Under the pieces are notes generated by a model, which was not told the origin of the DNA, ran no database searches, and worked only from the letters and a program-made list of their open reading frames with translations. Of a DNA stretch of 64,000 bases, positions 1 through 12,700 are shown piece by piece. Numbering within the stretch: the stretch's first letter is position 1; each line of letters opens with the position of its first letter. The position numbers and the translations under genes were made by a program. This DNA comes from Limonium bicolor (Eukaryota > Streptophyta > Magnoliopsida > Caryophyllales > Plumbaginaceae). The stretch is from assembly GCA_023374045.1 (NCBI GenBank), contig CM041779.1, positions 273,047,258-273,111,257 on the forward strand. The letters are read 5' to 3'.

Positions 1-45
1 CTTGTACCCCATCTTACTCTCGTGACGGCCGCCTCCTGATGTTCA

Positions 46-105
46 CCTGTGTAGTAAAAACAGCCCCCAAAGGGGGTCAGCACGAATGCTGGTACGATCC
101 TCTCA
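46..105 (-). promoter_or_regulatory. LTR leader hairpin plus CAG/GT splice-like site
   Basis: Read on the minus strand: an AGCA/TGCT stem, then a CCCCC/GGGGG stem, then a T-rich run ending CAG followed by GT. The same arrangement lies about 300-450 bp from the end of every chromovirus LTR in this window. It looks like a structured leader with a 3' splice-acceptor-like end. The role is inferred. Confidence 0.4.
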
Positions 106-1380
106 TGGCCCCCGAGCTAACGTGGCTACGACGACTAATTGTCGATAGCATGGAGGTTGATTAGATGCACAACATAATAGAAAGTGCAGTAAACAACAAT
201 CCAAATGAACATCAAAGTTCAAACATAGAACGACTTAAATGCTTTCCCTTAATTAGAGAGTTAATAATTTAACTCCTTAAGTTATGTTTCCTCTTAATCT
301 TAGTCCATCCTTATCTTACCTCAATCTTAGTCTTATCTTAGTCTTAGAAAACAACCATCCTTTAAAAAGGAATGGAAGTAGCTTATCTCAGTCTTATAAT
401 ACAAACCATCCTTATAATAGGAATGGTTGCAACTTACCTCAACCTTACCTTATATATGCCAACCGTTCTCTCATTGGGAACTGGTTAACCCTTAGTTCGT
501 TGTTTATTTTTGTAGGGCTTGGTTAACCCTAGCAAGCAGCAGGACACTTACCGGCAATAAACAACATTCTTAAATTATTGAGGATGTAGGCTAGATCCCC
601 CCACGCCATCTTAATGCCTCCCTCCTTAAACAAGTAGTCCGAGGAGGTCGAGTCTATATGTCGACTCTAGGCGACGAGTCTGAAGACAAGTCATATTTGG
701 AAGTCAGTATCTGATAAGGATACCGACCTCCCCCAATACACATGTGCCGGTACCATTCCGGATTCCTCACTCCCCCCAAGTTAAAGTTAGTAGTAGTCTC
801 AATGCGACGTTTGTTTGTTTAACCTCTTCCGGTTATTAACAAACTAATATTAGGGAGTGTTCCTTATTCTCACACAATACTTACTAAACACTAGTTAGTA
901 AGTTCTCACGTAAGTTGTGTTAGTTTTCAAACATCACACAACAATACAATCAACATGATATTCCGGTTGCATGCTTTATCTTGTTTAGTGAGCACACAAA
1001 AACAAATAGCACACAAGCCGAGGGACACCTCGTTAGCAAGCAGGTCACAAGAAGAACTGTACCGTTCACCATTGGTCGTTCGGTTGCTTACTCTCCTCTG
1101 GAGTCCATATTCTCAAATCCTAAAACATCCATTCAGTTTTAGGTTATTAATTGCTTATACATCACTTAACTTATTTAACTTACTTAACCCTTAATGATCC
1201 CCACCTAACACCCTTAAGTTTTACAACTTAATCTTACAACTTAACTTTAAACTTTTAAGTTTATACTTAACTTAATCCCTTAGGTCATTATACCTCTAAT
1301 CATCAATGCCCTCTTAATGTGGTACCATTAATACCACTAAACTTTCTTAGGGTTTCTTTCTCTCTTTTTTTTATCTTAAG

Positions 1381-1720
1381 GGTCGACCGACCTTACCCAA
1401 GGTCGGTCCATTCCAAAACTTATTACCGTTTGAAAATTTTACCCCGACCGACCTTGCAAGTCCAGTCCCCAAGGTCGGTCCATTCCCGAGAGTTTTTCCC
1501 GTGTAAATTTTAAGCCCGACCGACCTTGCCAAGGTCGGTCCCAAGTTCGGTCGATTCTAGAGACTCAATTTGTACACAAAATACAAGCCCGACCGAACTT
1601 GTAAGTCCGGTCCCCAAGTTCGGTCGATTCCAGAAACTCTTTCCGGTAGTGTAAACTGAGCTCGACTGACCTTGCAGGTCCGGTCCCCAAGGTCGGTCTG
1701 CTCCAGACCTTTGTTTTTAA
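1381..1720. repeat. Palindromic minisatellite in LTR (GACCGACC/GGTCGGTC)
   Basis: Four or five imperfect palindromes are spaced 75-90 bp apart. Each pairs GACCGACC or GACCGAAC with GGTCGGTC or TTCGGTCG across a short loop such as TTGCAAGTCC. Each could fold as a hairpin in RNA. Reading frames crossing the array are by-products of the repeat and are not genes. Confidence 0.8.
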
Positions 1721-4363
1721 ATTCCCATTTGACTCCAAACTTCTCCACAAGTTCCCCCATGTGTCCTAATACCATTTAGGCACTTAAACTCACCTTAGAA
1801 CTTCCACCAAATTCTCTAAAACAATTTCCAAAGATTTTCCTAAACATTCACCCAATCCTTATAAAATCCTAACACTTAGCACTTATTTCCTTACATTTCC
1901 AACTTGTAACCTTACCAAAACTTCAACCAACCCAAGTGTTCCCTCCTTAACAGTTTGAGCACTTCATAAACATTATTTTCCATCTTTAGTTCATTTACCA
2001 AAACTTCCTCAAGTCATCTTACATATCCATGCACAAATTCCTCTCTTTTCCATTTGTTGCTCATCAACCTAAACTCATGAACTTACCTATACATTTCTTG
2101 CCATCCTCTTAGCACCTTAACCTTGTTCTTCTTTACCTTGACCTTCCTACACCTTCCTTAGACATCTACATTTCTTTTACTCAATTACTCACCATTCTCA
2201 TGATCTTACACTCTTATACATTCCTAGTCGATCTACAACATTCTCCTTCAATCTTCACTCACATCACCTAAGTCCATTCATTACCATCTAAACTAAAACC
2301 TTATTGTTCCACCGCTAGCATCTTCACCAATTACACAAACTTCCCAAAACTCTCATTGCTATATTCCCTAGTTCATAACTAAATCTCCTTAAAGCATTAT
2401 ACATCTTTTCCTTCAAATTTATGCACAAGTCTCACCATTCCTCTTACCATGACTTTGGTGTGTTAAATACACCCACCAATCCTCTAATTCCTCCTAGACA
2501 TCTCTAGGCCATACTAAACCTCAAGAACTATTTAGTTAACTCATTTCCACTCAAATTCCTCTTAATGATCCCTAGTTACCCTAGGGCATATTAACTCACC
2601 ACTACCTCTTAAACACTTTGTTTTCTACTCAAATTTCGCCATAGCTTCCCTAGTATTATTTCATGCCCAAATGCATTGTTTTCCTCATTCAACCAACTCA
2701 TTCACAACAAACTCAATATAATGCAATAGTCTTAAATTGCGTAGCACTAAGGCTCTTAAATGACATGGCTCTTAGGCCCTTAAATGACTTAAGCTTAAAC
2801 ACTGAATTTCCCACATATAAAAGCTTTCAACCTGCAAATACACCCAACAATCTTATAGTAGTTATAATGCTCTTAAAATCCATCTTAAACTTATCTTACT
2901 AACTCATTCCTATTGGCTCCTTGATCACAAGTTCATAAGCTTGTTTAAATTCTTTTTCCTAGGTTATATAACCCATTACCTAATGTAAGCTTAAAGCTAC
3001 ATTGGTACTTATCTAAATACCATCCCTTAAAACTTAAACCACTCTTAGGTAAGCATTTTACCTTGTTTTCCCAAGCTTATCTTAACTTCCTCCTTAGACC
3101 TTCTTCTTGAATGAATCTCGGCCACCCATTAAATTTCCTTTGCCAATGTTCTAACCAATATTCAAAGACTCACATGAGTGCTAAACAATACACTAACCTT
3201 AAGGAATGAAAACCTAGGTTAAAAATGTGTTCTAAGGTATAAAAGTGGATGATTACCTTTGAAGTCTCAAGGTAGACTTGGGCATTGAATGAAATAGGAC
3301 CTCCACTAGTCCTTGGTGAATAAAACAAGCTAGAACAAGGCATAAAAACAAAGCCCCATGAGTAGTAATTTTCGGCCATGTAGAAGAAGTGGTGGAAACA
3401 TGGTTTTTCTTACATTTTCATTACCTTGAATGAATGGAGAACCAAATGAGCTCTTCAAACTTGATTTCCCTCCATCAATGGAGTTTTTCCATGGCTCCAA
3501 ACTTGAGCTTTGAAGGATTTGAAAAGATAGAAAGGTAGGTCTTGGTCTAACTAAGAATAATCTATGCTTATTTTTGGATTTGAAGCTAAAATGAAGGTTT
3601 GGTGAGCATTTGAAGATGGAGCACCCATGGAGGCAGCCCTCTCGGTTTTGGAGCAGGAGAGGAGAAGAAGAAACCGTGGAAGAAGAGAATGAATGAAGAG
3701 GAGGAGAGGAGGTAAGCTAAAGGTAAGATATTTTACTTTTAAAAGCAAATAGTAACTTTCTCTCATTTCCTCTTCTTTTCCTTTCTTATTTGATGACGTC
3801 TATGGTGACTCATCCCTTAGAAAACCGGCCCCCTTATTAAATAAGGGTATTTTGGCCTTTGTTGACCAATTGACTTAGCTAAGTTGACCAAAGACTAAAC
3901 TAGGCACTATTTGGCACTATTCACAAATTAGAGCACAATTTGTGAAAATTTTGGTTTCCCATTGATTTAGACATCCTAATGTGATACTAATTAGCACACA
4001 TGTTAATTAAAGAGTAATGATGGACATTTAGCCACTCAAAACCCATTTACAAGACAATTTTTAAAAAATGTGCTTTAAGACTCCTTAAAGCACATTTTGT
4101 GTTTTAACTTGTTTTCAAGCTTGGTTTTCTTTGGTAATTGATTTAACATGTCCATTTGCATGTTACTAAAGTCTTATAATGGTATTTGGGTGCTAATCGA
4201 AGTCACTCCATGCTTAAAGCATGTTTTTGCCCAAATTGCCCTTAAGGCATTTTCTTGTGTTTTCCTTGGTTTAAATTGTCTACCAATCTTTATAAGGCAT
4301 ATTTTAGCCTTACTACATCATAAATTGATGTTTAATTAGAATACTTAGGTTTGGGGTATTTCA

Positions 4364-5184
4364 TTAACTCTCCACAAAACCTAATCCCAATCACTCGTTC
4401 TCTTCGTGACCACCTGTATAATAATTCGTACTTGCAAGATAAAACCAAGCAGCCCACCCCGGGAGGGGTGAGTCAGTTCCCTAGAATGGATCTGGTACGA
4501 TTCTCCAAAACAAACCCTTTAAACATATCTCTTAAATAAGCAATAACTCGAAGTCAAACAACTTAAAACAAAATAGAGGAACAAGGCACTCAGAAATCAC
4601 CAAGTCAAAGTTGACAAGATAGGGAACAGAGACAAATAACAAAAAGGTAAAGTTAGTCAATTAAAACCACACCATGAGTTAGTGAGCAACCATTGCTTAT
4701 GTTAGATCCAATTCCAGTTAGGAGTAGAAAGACTCGGATAGTCACAAGGACTGGGAATGAATGAGAGAAACCAGGAATCAACAACTCAAGAGTGGAATAA
4801 AATCAACTGGGAGAGATGGCCCCCACCGCCAAGTACGTCCTTTTAGGACAGGGGATATACAACCCCTCACTGTTTACTACGTCCTTTTAGGACAGGGGAT
4901 ATACAACCCCTCACTGTTGCCCATAAAGACGCGCGCACGTCCCAACAAAAGACTCAGCTCATGGATGAAACAATATCCAGAGTCAAAGGAAGAATTACCA
5001 AGATTGACCTTTTCCAAATTCCCACTAGATCATTAAATGCACTAGAGCAATACCAAAACACTCAGTCCTACAGAGTGCAAAAGCGTAAGCCCTAGGCAGC
5101 TAATGTCTAATGAAACAACCAAATAGAAGGAACCAATAACCATGTAAGTTTCACATCCAAGGCTCAGTTAGTCACATCAAGCTG
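4364..5184 (-). other. Left part of an older, diverged LTR-like sequence
   Basis: No gene is seen. Bases 4380-4500 have the same order of elements as the 3' region of the chromovirus LTRs: CAG/GT-like site near 4410, CCCACC...GGGAGGGG stem near 4450 and TGGTACGAT near 4493. I read it as the 3' part of a diverged minus-strand LTR. The 1-4363 element appears to have inserted into it, and it continues at 9787 beyond the solo LTR. The far end of this older LTR could not be located. Confidence 0.4.
4834..4918. repeat. Two-copy 44-bp tandem repeat
   Basis: Two nearly identical copies start at 4834 and 4878, 44 bp apart. Each holds a GTCC...GGAC mini-palindrome and a GGGG...CCCC pair. It lies in the diverged LTR-like segment. 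No function is apparent. Confidence 0.85.
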
Positions 5185-5535
5185 TGTAACACCCCATCCA
5201 ACAACAACCACGTAATAACATTCTACAGCGGAAAATATACTACTACACATTACTTAACTCGTTGGTGTTACACGCCGTTAACCACCCACGTGGCTAACAA
5301 GGCTATTACATAAACATTGTACCGGTCTGATGGACTAGATTCCCGAGCGACTACACATTACTGACCCTTCCATTAACAATAGAAACAACATACACCTTCC
5401 AACTGTACCGAGTATTTACAAACTGATGCCGATAACAATTTCGGTCTTACTACACCTACTGTATATATACAACTTAAATGATTACCCATGTACACGACTA
5501 CCCGTCCTACTCTCGAACGGCTTCCAGCTCTCTGT

Positions 5536-5600
5536 ACCTGAAATAGGAAAGAAGAGAAAGGGTGGCCCCAAGGGGCTCAGCACCTTTGCTGGTATGGTAA
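5536..5600 (-). promoter_or_regulatory. LTR leader hairpin element (copy)
   Basis: This is the GTGCTGAGCCCC...GGGG arrangement followed, on the minus strand, by a pyrimidine-rich run and CAGGTA. It is in the same relative place as in the other LTRs. Confidence 0.4.
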
Positions 5601-7182
5601 TCCCGCAGCCCACATGCTACCGGGCCACGCACAACTAATTGTCGTTAGCATGCGGTTGATTATATTAAATCATGCATGTAACTTAAAACACACAACACGG
5701 ATCATTCCGCCTCAATGGGCTCAACAAACAGATAACATATCCATACTTGATAAGTCACTCATGGTATTCATTACCCCTAGAGTGTTTCTCCTCTAATGGA
5801 GCTACTTCCTTAATAGACGACAACTACCCATTAATCGGGTTATCCTTAAACGCCTCTTAACACAAACTGGGATTCATATCCATGATCCACATACTCCACA
5901 TTTTACAACATATAACATGCATCACATAACAACACATAACAACACTTTTCACGTTTCAACGTGCACATAATAACATCGCAATAGAAATTGCATTACAACA
6001 ACAACACATAACATAACGGGAGCGGCTCTCTTAGGAACCGACCCAAACATTGATAATTCACTGGTGAGCCTAGAGAATGATGTCACCCTCATGATAAACT
6101 CGTTATACAACACTCATTACCGTCCTAATAGTCGACGAGTAACTTAAGTTAAGATGGTTCGGGTTTGTGACCCGAACACACCACACAAACACATGTTCCC
6201 CCTAAACCGATCATAAGTCAGAATAGCTAAGCTTTGGAGTAAGCTAATGGGAGATCATAACCCGTGAGGGAAACAACCATAACAGAGAGAATGGTAAGGC
6301 TAAGAAGGATACCCACTCCCAAACAACGCGCGACCGGCCTAACCGGATTCCTCACCACTGTTAGTACATACTTACTTTTAGATATTAGTTAGAACCCCGC
6401 TATGGAGTCTATCACCTCTACACACCATACAGTATTACAACTGGGTTAAACATACAAGGGAGATCCCTACATTCACACACACATATCACACATTAAACAC
6501 ACGCATAGCCGTGGTTAGAACGTCCCATGGTTCGGGTCGTTTACTCCGAATACCGAACTCTCATGTGATCCTAGACTCAGTTAACTAAGGTTAACACTTC
6601 CGAGGTTAAATGGTATCGGAGTTGAACACGCCACATAAATGAATTACTGTAAACTCATTACATGTTTATCTTACAACGTGGCAAACATACAGAAAAACAC
6701 ATTGGCATACAAGTCGGTGTAATCCGGTAGGACACAGGTTGCAAGAAAACCATACCTGTCCCGAAGTCCACTTTATCATGTCCACTTATGTTCCTCGAGC
6801 AATTCTCGAACAACTGGTAATATTACAATTACTTTCATTAACATCGGGGTAACATGATTGTTTAAAGTCTAAAGCTCATAGTTACCCCTGTTAACTAGTT
6901 AAATAACTTCACATTTTTAACTTGTTTTACTTTCACATTTTTCTCCAACTTTCCACCTACTTAATTGTCCTTATAACTCACCTAACATGTCTTAAACAAT
7001 CTTATAACATCATTACTAATCAATCCCCATCATTACATATCATTTTATAACCTTAACATTTAAATCATCTTACTTAACTTAATCTCTCAAGTCCATATAT
7101 ATTTATCTTTCTAACCATCAATACTCTCTTAATGGCATACCAAATACCACTTAACATTCTTAAAATTAATTTTTTTTTAAGG

Positions 7183-7527
7183 TCCGACCGACCTTACCGA
7201 CCGACCTTACACAAGGTCAGTCCATTCCAGAACACATTACCGTCAAAAATTATACTCCGACCGACCTTGTAAGTTCGGTCGCATGTTCGGTCCATTCCCG
7301 AGAGTTTCTTCCCTTTGAAAATTCAGGCCCGACCGAACTTGCCAAGTCCGGTCCCATGTTCGGTCGATTCCAGAAACTTAATTCGTACACAAAATACAAG
7401 CCCGACCGACCTTGCAAGTTCGGTCCCCAAGGTCGGTCCATTCCAGAAACTAATTCTCGCAGGGTAAACTGGGCTCGACCGACCTTGGCAAGTTCGGTCG
7501 CAAGGTCGGTCTGCTCCAGACCCTTAT
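7183..7527. repeat. Palindromic minisatellite in solo LTR
   Basis: Imperfect palindromes of the GACCGACCTTG...AAGGTCGGTC type recur every 75-90 bp. They sit about 2.3-2.6 kb from the LTR start, close to the position of the arrays in the 1-4363 and 27556-31716 LTRs. Confidence 0.8.
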
Positions 7528-9786
7528 TTTTCCATTGCCCATTAACTCCAAACTTCTCCTAAGGCCTCCTAATGTTTTCTAACATCATTTGGTACACTTA
7601 TATCCTCATACAACATCCATGAAACTCATTATCTATCACCTTAAGCACTTACTCATTTCATACCGAAATTCCTAACACTTATGCTATTCCCTCCTTAGTT
7701 TTCCAAGTGGTGTTTCATGCCTATGATAACCACTATGCCCATAATGCTTTCTCCTCATTTTAACATCATCTCCCAAGCATCATTTCTTACCAACCTAAAC
7801 CCTAGTTGATGTCTAAGTCCTTTTGTTTACCTAGAACATCTTAAGACATTATTTCTCCTCATTTAAAATGCTTAGGCATTTCCAACACTTCTAGTTCACC
7901 AAAACTCATTTAAAACACCTAGAACTCCTTATACATTTTCCAAATTTTGCCATGGGTTCTCTTAGCACATCATCATTCTAAAACTCATGGTTTTCACCAT
8001 TAAACATTCAAGAACACCTATATCCATCAGGAGCCTTCTCACACACAAAACTTCACCAAATTTACACTACATCACAATATAGTGCATAAACTTAATTGCT
8101 TGGCACTTAGGCCCTTAAATAACATGGCTCTTAGGCCCTTAAATAACATAAACCTTAAACACTGAATTTCCACATGTATATATTGCCTTTGTCCTGCAAA
8201 TACACCCAACAATACATATGCCCTTCAATAATCTCCTTAAGAACATTTTATTAGGTCATTCACCTTTGGCTCCTTAGGTATTTATTAAGCAGATCAAGCT
8301 CATTTTCCTAAGGCATTTAAATTACATTGAGATAGTTTGTTTACCTCTTTTCCTCACAAACTTCTTTCTTGTTCCTTGAAAAAACCGGTAAGGATGTTTG
8401 GTTGTTTGTCCACTTCTAAACAATGTACAAATAATAGAATGAGTATTCAAGCTTTATGCTTCATCTCATTGTAAACCCTAGGCACATATATTGTCTTAAT
8501 ACCTTAAGGTAATTGTTTTACCTTGGAATTGGAAGAGAGCTTGAATAAGTATCAAGAGAGGACTCCCCCTAGCCCTTGGAAGATTCAAATGAAGCTAAAA
8601 CAAGCAAGGTAAAGACACCATGGTGAGGTGAATTTCGGACATCTTACAAACATGAGGAAACATTATTTTTCTTTGAGATTCCTTACCTAGAAGCTAGGGA
8701 GAACAACAAGTGTGAAAATATTAGCTCAAGCTCCTTCAATGGTGAATCTCCATGGCACCAAAATTGAGTTCTTGAAGATTGAAAAGGTAGAAAGTGTAGA
8801 GCTTGGTCTAACTAAGACAAATATGGTCTTAGAATTTGATTTGGAGCATGGAGTTGGATTTGGCAAGGAAATGAAGATGGAGAAGAGAGGCTACTATAGC
8901 CCATCATTTTTGAAGAAGAGAAGAGAGAATGAAGACCGTGTGAAATGAGAAGGAAGAAGAGAATGAGAAGGTAAGTAGCTAGCTTAAGATATTTATTTGT
9001 TAAAAGCAAATAGTAACTTGCTTTATCCTTTATGTATTTATTTGATAAGTGCTAGCAAGGGTGGTGACTCACACCATGAAAACCGGCCCCCATTTAATAA
9101 GAAGGGTGTTTTCGTCTTTGTTGACCAATTAACTTACTTATAATAACATATGTTACAAACTAGCTTATAAAGTTACTATTCATAAAAACAAGCACAGAAG
9201 TGAAATTTTTGATTTCCCATTGATATAGACTTCCAAATGTGATACTATATAGTACACATGTTGATTAAAGAGTAATGATGGACATTTAGCCACTCAAAAC
9301 TCATTTACAAGACAATTTTTCAAAAACGTGTTTTAAGACTCCTTAAAGCACTTTTCGTGTTTTAACTTGTTTCAAGCTTGGTTTTCTTTGGTAATTGATT
9401 TAATATGTTCATTAACTTATTTATAAGGTATAGGTATGACCATTAGGTCTTATACAAATTTATCCCAAGTTTAGAGCACATTTTTGCTCTTATTGACTTA
9501 AGGTATATTCTTGTGTTTTATTTGGTTTAACTGTCTACCAAGGTTTCCTAAGGACATAATTTGCCTTGTTAAATCATAATTGACTATTATTTAGTCTTGG
9601 TATGTTCTTTGGGTCCTAACCAAGTTCACTCCAAGCTTAAAGCATGTTTTTGCTCAAACTGTATCTTAGTGCTTTATTGCCTTTTACTATAGTTTAAATT
9701 GTTCACTGATGTTTCTAAGGCACTTTTTAGCCTTTACATACCATAGTTTAATATTTAAACCACATATCAAGGTTTGGGGTATTTCA

Positions 9787-12700
9787 AGCTGAGTTAGCCA
9801 CACCAACAGTTTCCTTTTGAAATCCATTCAAGCTCAGTTAGCGTTATCCAAACATTCCATACAGTTTGTTAGCAAAGTCATTGAGTACAAGAAATCGTAC
9901 CTGGTATGTGAAGAAGCGGTAACTAACTCGAATGAGTGATTCCCCAATAATAACCTATAATTAAGGTGTTCCAAGTGTTGATTAGTTAAGGGACTTATAA
10001 ACTAAACATCTTCTATTCTTACTGATTTATAGTTTCTGGTTACAATTACTCTCCCTTAAGGATCTGGGCTAGATCTCGTTAATTAAATCTTCCATTAGGC
10101 CATCTCTTTTAATCTGGAATGATTCAGGGTTTAACCCTGAGAGTGGTCCAAACTCTCTTTGAATTGTTTAAGTGGGCTTTTGGAGTTCATAGACTTGGGC
10201 TCAGTAGGTTAGCCCAAGACCGTGTTACGTTTACGTTGTGTAATTAAACCCTTAAGTTATCGTTGACTATTTTATTACACACCGATTAAAATCCTAAAGT
10301 TTAATATATATATATATATGTATTAAGATTTATCCAGAACATTTTTAAGAAATTTTACTGTATTTAATTATATTTAATAACTTTTAGACATATCCACAAC
10401 CGATATACGGTTTATAAAATAAAATATTTTCCTTTATTTATTTAATATATATATATATATATATATATGTACATGTATTAGAATTTATTAAGTCATCCTT
10501 TATGTAGCGTATTGTATTTAAATTATCTCTATTAATTTCAACATATATCTTCATTTCATGTATGTTTTATAAAGTATTTCTGTTGTTCCATTTTAGAATA
10601 TTAGCTTCTATAGTATTTAGCTAATATAAGTGTTGATTTATTTAACTCCTTGTTTTAACCTAAGTTACTATTTTTATTTTTATATCCTTTATATATGTAT
10701 ATATATATATATATATATTTCTCCCACTTAAAAGTTTACAACCAAAATATTCATTAGCACTCTGTATTGAGTGTTAGTTTAGTGCCTTGATTTAACACAA
10801 GTTTCTATTTTATTTTTCTCATATAAGTATATATATATATGTAAACAATTTTTACTTCTTACTAAAAGTCAATACCCAAAGATATTTATAAACATGCTGT
10901 TACTAGATGTTAATTTAGTCTTCTCATATTATCCCAACCTAAAAAGTTTATTACTAAACTATACTTTAATTTCTGTTACATTAAAACCTTATATTATAAG
11001 ATAACTTATGAAAAACCTTATAATACAATTTTTAAACCCATTTCCTCATGTCCAAAATTCCCCAAATTAAATTCCACAATTCATAATACAATTATCCAAA
11101 TAATTCCATAATACTCATAACTTGCAAAAATCATAACTTACGTTTAAAAACTCAAAACCGATATTAATTTACATCATAATAAACTAAATTTTATAAGGAA
11201 TCTATGGTTAAAATTTCAAGTCAAAATACATTTGGGAAGGTCATTAAATAAATTGACAAGTTAGGGCTAATTATGGAATTATTACAAAACTTAAAACATT
11301 TAAAACTTCTGCGTTTTAATCTTGGTCGTCCGTCCCTATAGTTCTAGATTGGACGGCCACTGAAACGCGAGTTCGTCAGATAAAACCTGTTAGAAGTCGG
11401 GTACGAATTTGCCAATTTCTCCTAATCCACAGAACGAAACTTAGTGATTCTAGTTCCATTAGATTCGAAATTTCCTTGTCGTTCTATTGATACCAATTTC
11501 GCTAGCTAACATACAATATACAGCAAATACGATTCTAGGTTAACGAGTTAGGGTTCCTCGGGTTTTCGAATTCAAATCTGTCAAATTCTCCCGATTCAGC
11601 GCTTAATTGATTAAATCGGTAGTTAGGTATGACCGATAATGCAATAACAAAGGATAATAACGGAGGAATTGAACGGAAAACTTACCAGCGAAACACCAAC
11701 GAAGGAATTCGATTTCGGTTTTCTGGAAAAAAAGTTCGAACTTGGCAGTTTCGAGGAGCTAACTTTGAGGATCTATAAAATAAGTTCTAGATCGAATTAG
11801 GCCATGTTCTTGGGCTTAATCGAAAGAGGAAACATAGCTCTACATATTGATAGCAAGAACTCACTCTAATTTGCATTACACAGAAAGAAATCTAAGCCGA
11901 AAGTTACGAGTTTATACCTTGCGTTTTTCTAAGATTTTATGCGAGTGGCAAATCAGGAACTCTAGGCACCTATCTCTTCCAAACGATTACGAATCAGCCT
12001 TGGTCATCAACATTAAAGTTGTAGGGGGATTAGAGATCTTCAAAACACGCTAAAGAACATGAAATTTGGCTGAAAAACGAAGAAGTTATGGCGAGACGAA
12101 GTTTACCTGATTTCAGAACAATTTGGAATTCTGGGTTACAGCTTTGCAGGGAGGCAACTTTGGATTGATTTTCCGGTGGATGTAGGAAGAGTTAGGTCAA
12201 GTGTGAGCTATGGTTGAAAAGAGGAGATTAAGGAGGAGAGAATGAAGAAGACAGCACTGGAAAATTCGAAAGGATGAGTGAGATACGGCCGTCACAAGTT
12301 AGGGCAAAATACTAGTGGAGGTTAGGGAGTTAGCCGATTTTTGTGCTCAGTTCCGGCAAGGCTGACGTGGCGGACACGTGTCGAAGCCAGGAAAACCCTA
12401 GCCACGTCAGCATTCTACAAATTTTTGACCCCAAACTTCATTATATCATAACTTTGGCTAGGATGATCCGTTTTGGCGTTCTTTTTATCAATCTTCTTGG
12501 TTTTCCATAACCTTTTTATTGGTATAGGTTTCATGGGCTGGTTTGACCATTCTCAAAAAGTCAACCCTAGCAAGGTTTAATAAGCTTTATGGTTTCCATG
12601 ATTTTATATTGACTTTTATGATTCAAATTAATGTTCCAACTATTTCTAAAATCTTTATAATATACTTGGAGTGTTTAGAAAATTTTCCAAGATTTATTGA

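Larger units (their letters stand above)
1..4363 (-). mobile_element. Tekay-type chromovirus LTR, cut by window start
   Basis: On the minus strand the LTR begins TGAAATACCCCAAAC at 4363, the same terminus as the LTRs starting at 15790, 27556 and 57696. It runs to the window edge, and comparison with the 27556 LTR suggests about 0.3 kb is missing. It shares an internal block with the other LTRs (a Gly-free noncoding stretch around 2745-2840 containing the paired phrase on loss of 'cttaggccctta'), a palindromic array at 1381-1720 and a leader hairpin at 46-105. No polypurine tract follows 4363; the next bases are TTAAC. It is therefore a 5' LTR of a minus-strand element or a solo LTR, not a 3' LTR. 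No coding frame is credible in it. Confidence 0.85.
5185..9786 (-). mobile_element. Solo LTR, Tekay-type chromovirus, 4602 bp, TSD AGCTG
   Basis: The plus-strand ends are TGTAACACCCC at 5185 and GGGGTATTTCA at 9786, so the LTR reads TGAAATACCCC to GGGGTGTTACA on the minus strand. The 5 bp before it (5180-5184) and after it (9787-9791) are both AGCTG. No primer-binding site, polypurine tract or coding interior adjoins it, so the interior was removed by LTR-LTR recombination. It contains a palindromic array at 7183-7527 and the leader hairpin near 5536-5600. Its first 80 bases are closest to the solo LTR at 15790. Confidence 0.93.

Noticed and set aside
1557..1775. Open frames with repeated ELGDRT/DRTCK-like words
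   Set aside because: They run across the palindromic minisatellite on either strand; the amino-acid repetition is produced by the DNA repeat, and no start, domain or conservation supports a gene.
4364..4368. TTAAC as a proven target duplication of the 1-4363 LTR
   Set aside because: The left copy lies outside the window, so it cannot be confirmed.
11847..12053. Possible small host gene
   Set aside because: Short frame in noncoding LTR-like sequence with no domain, no recognisable splice context and no support on either side.
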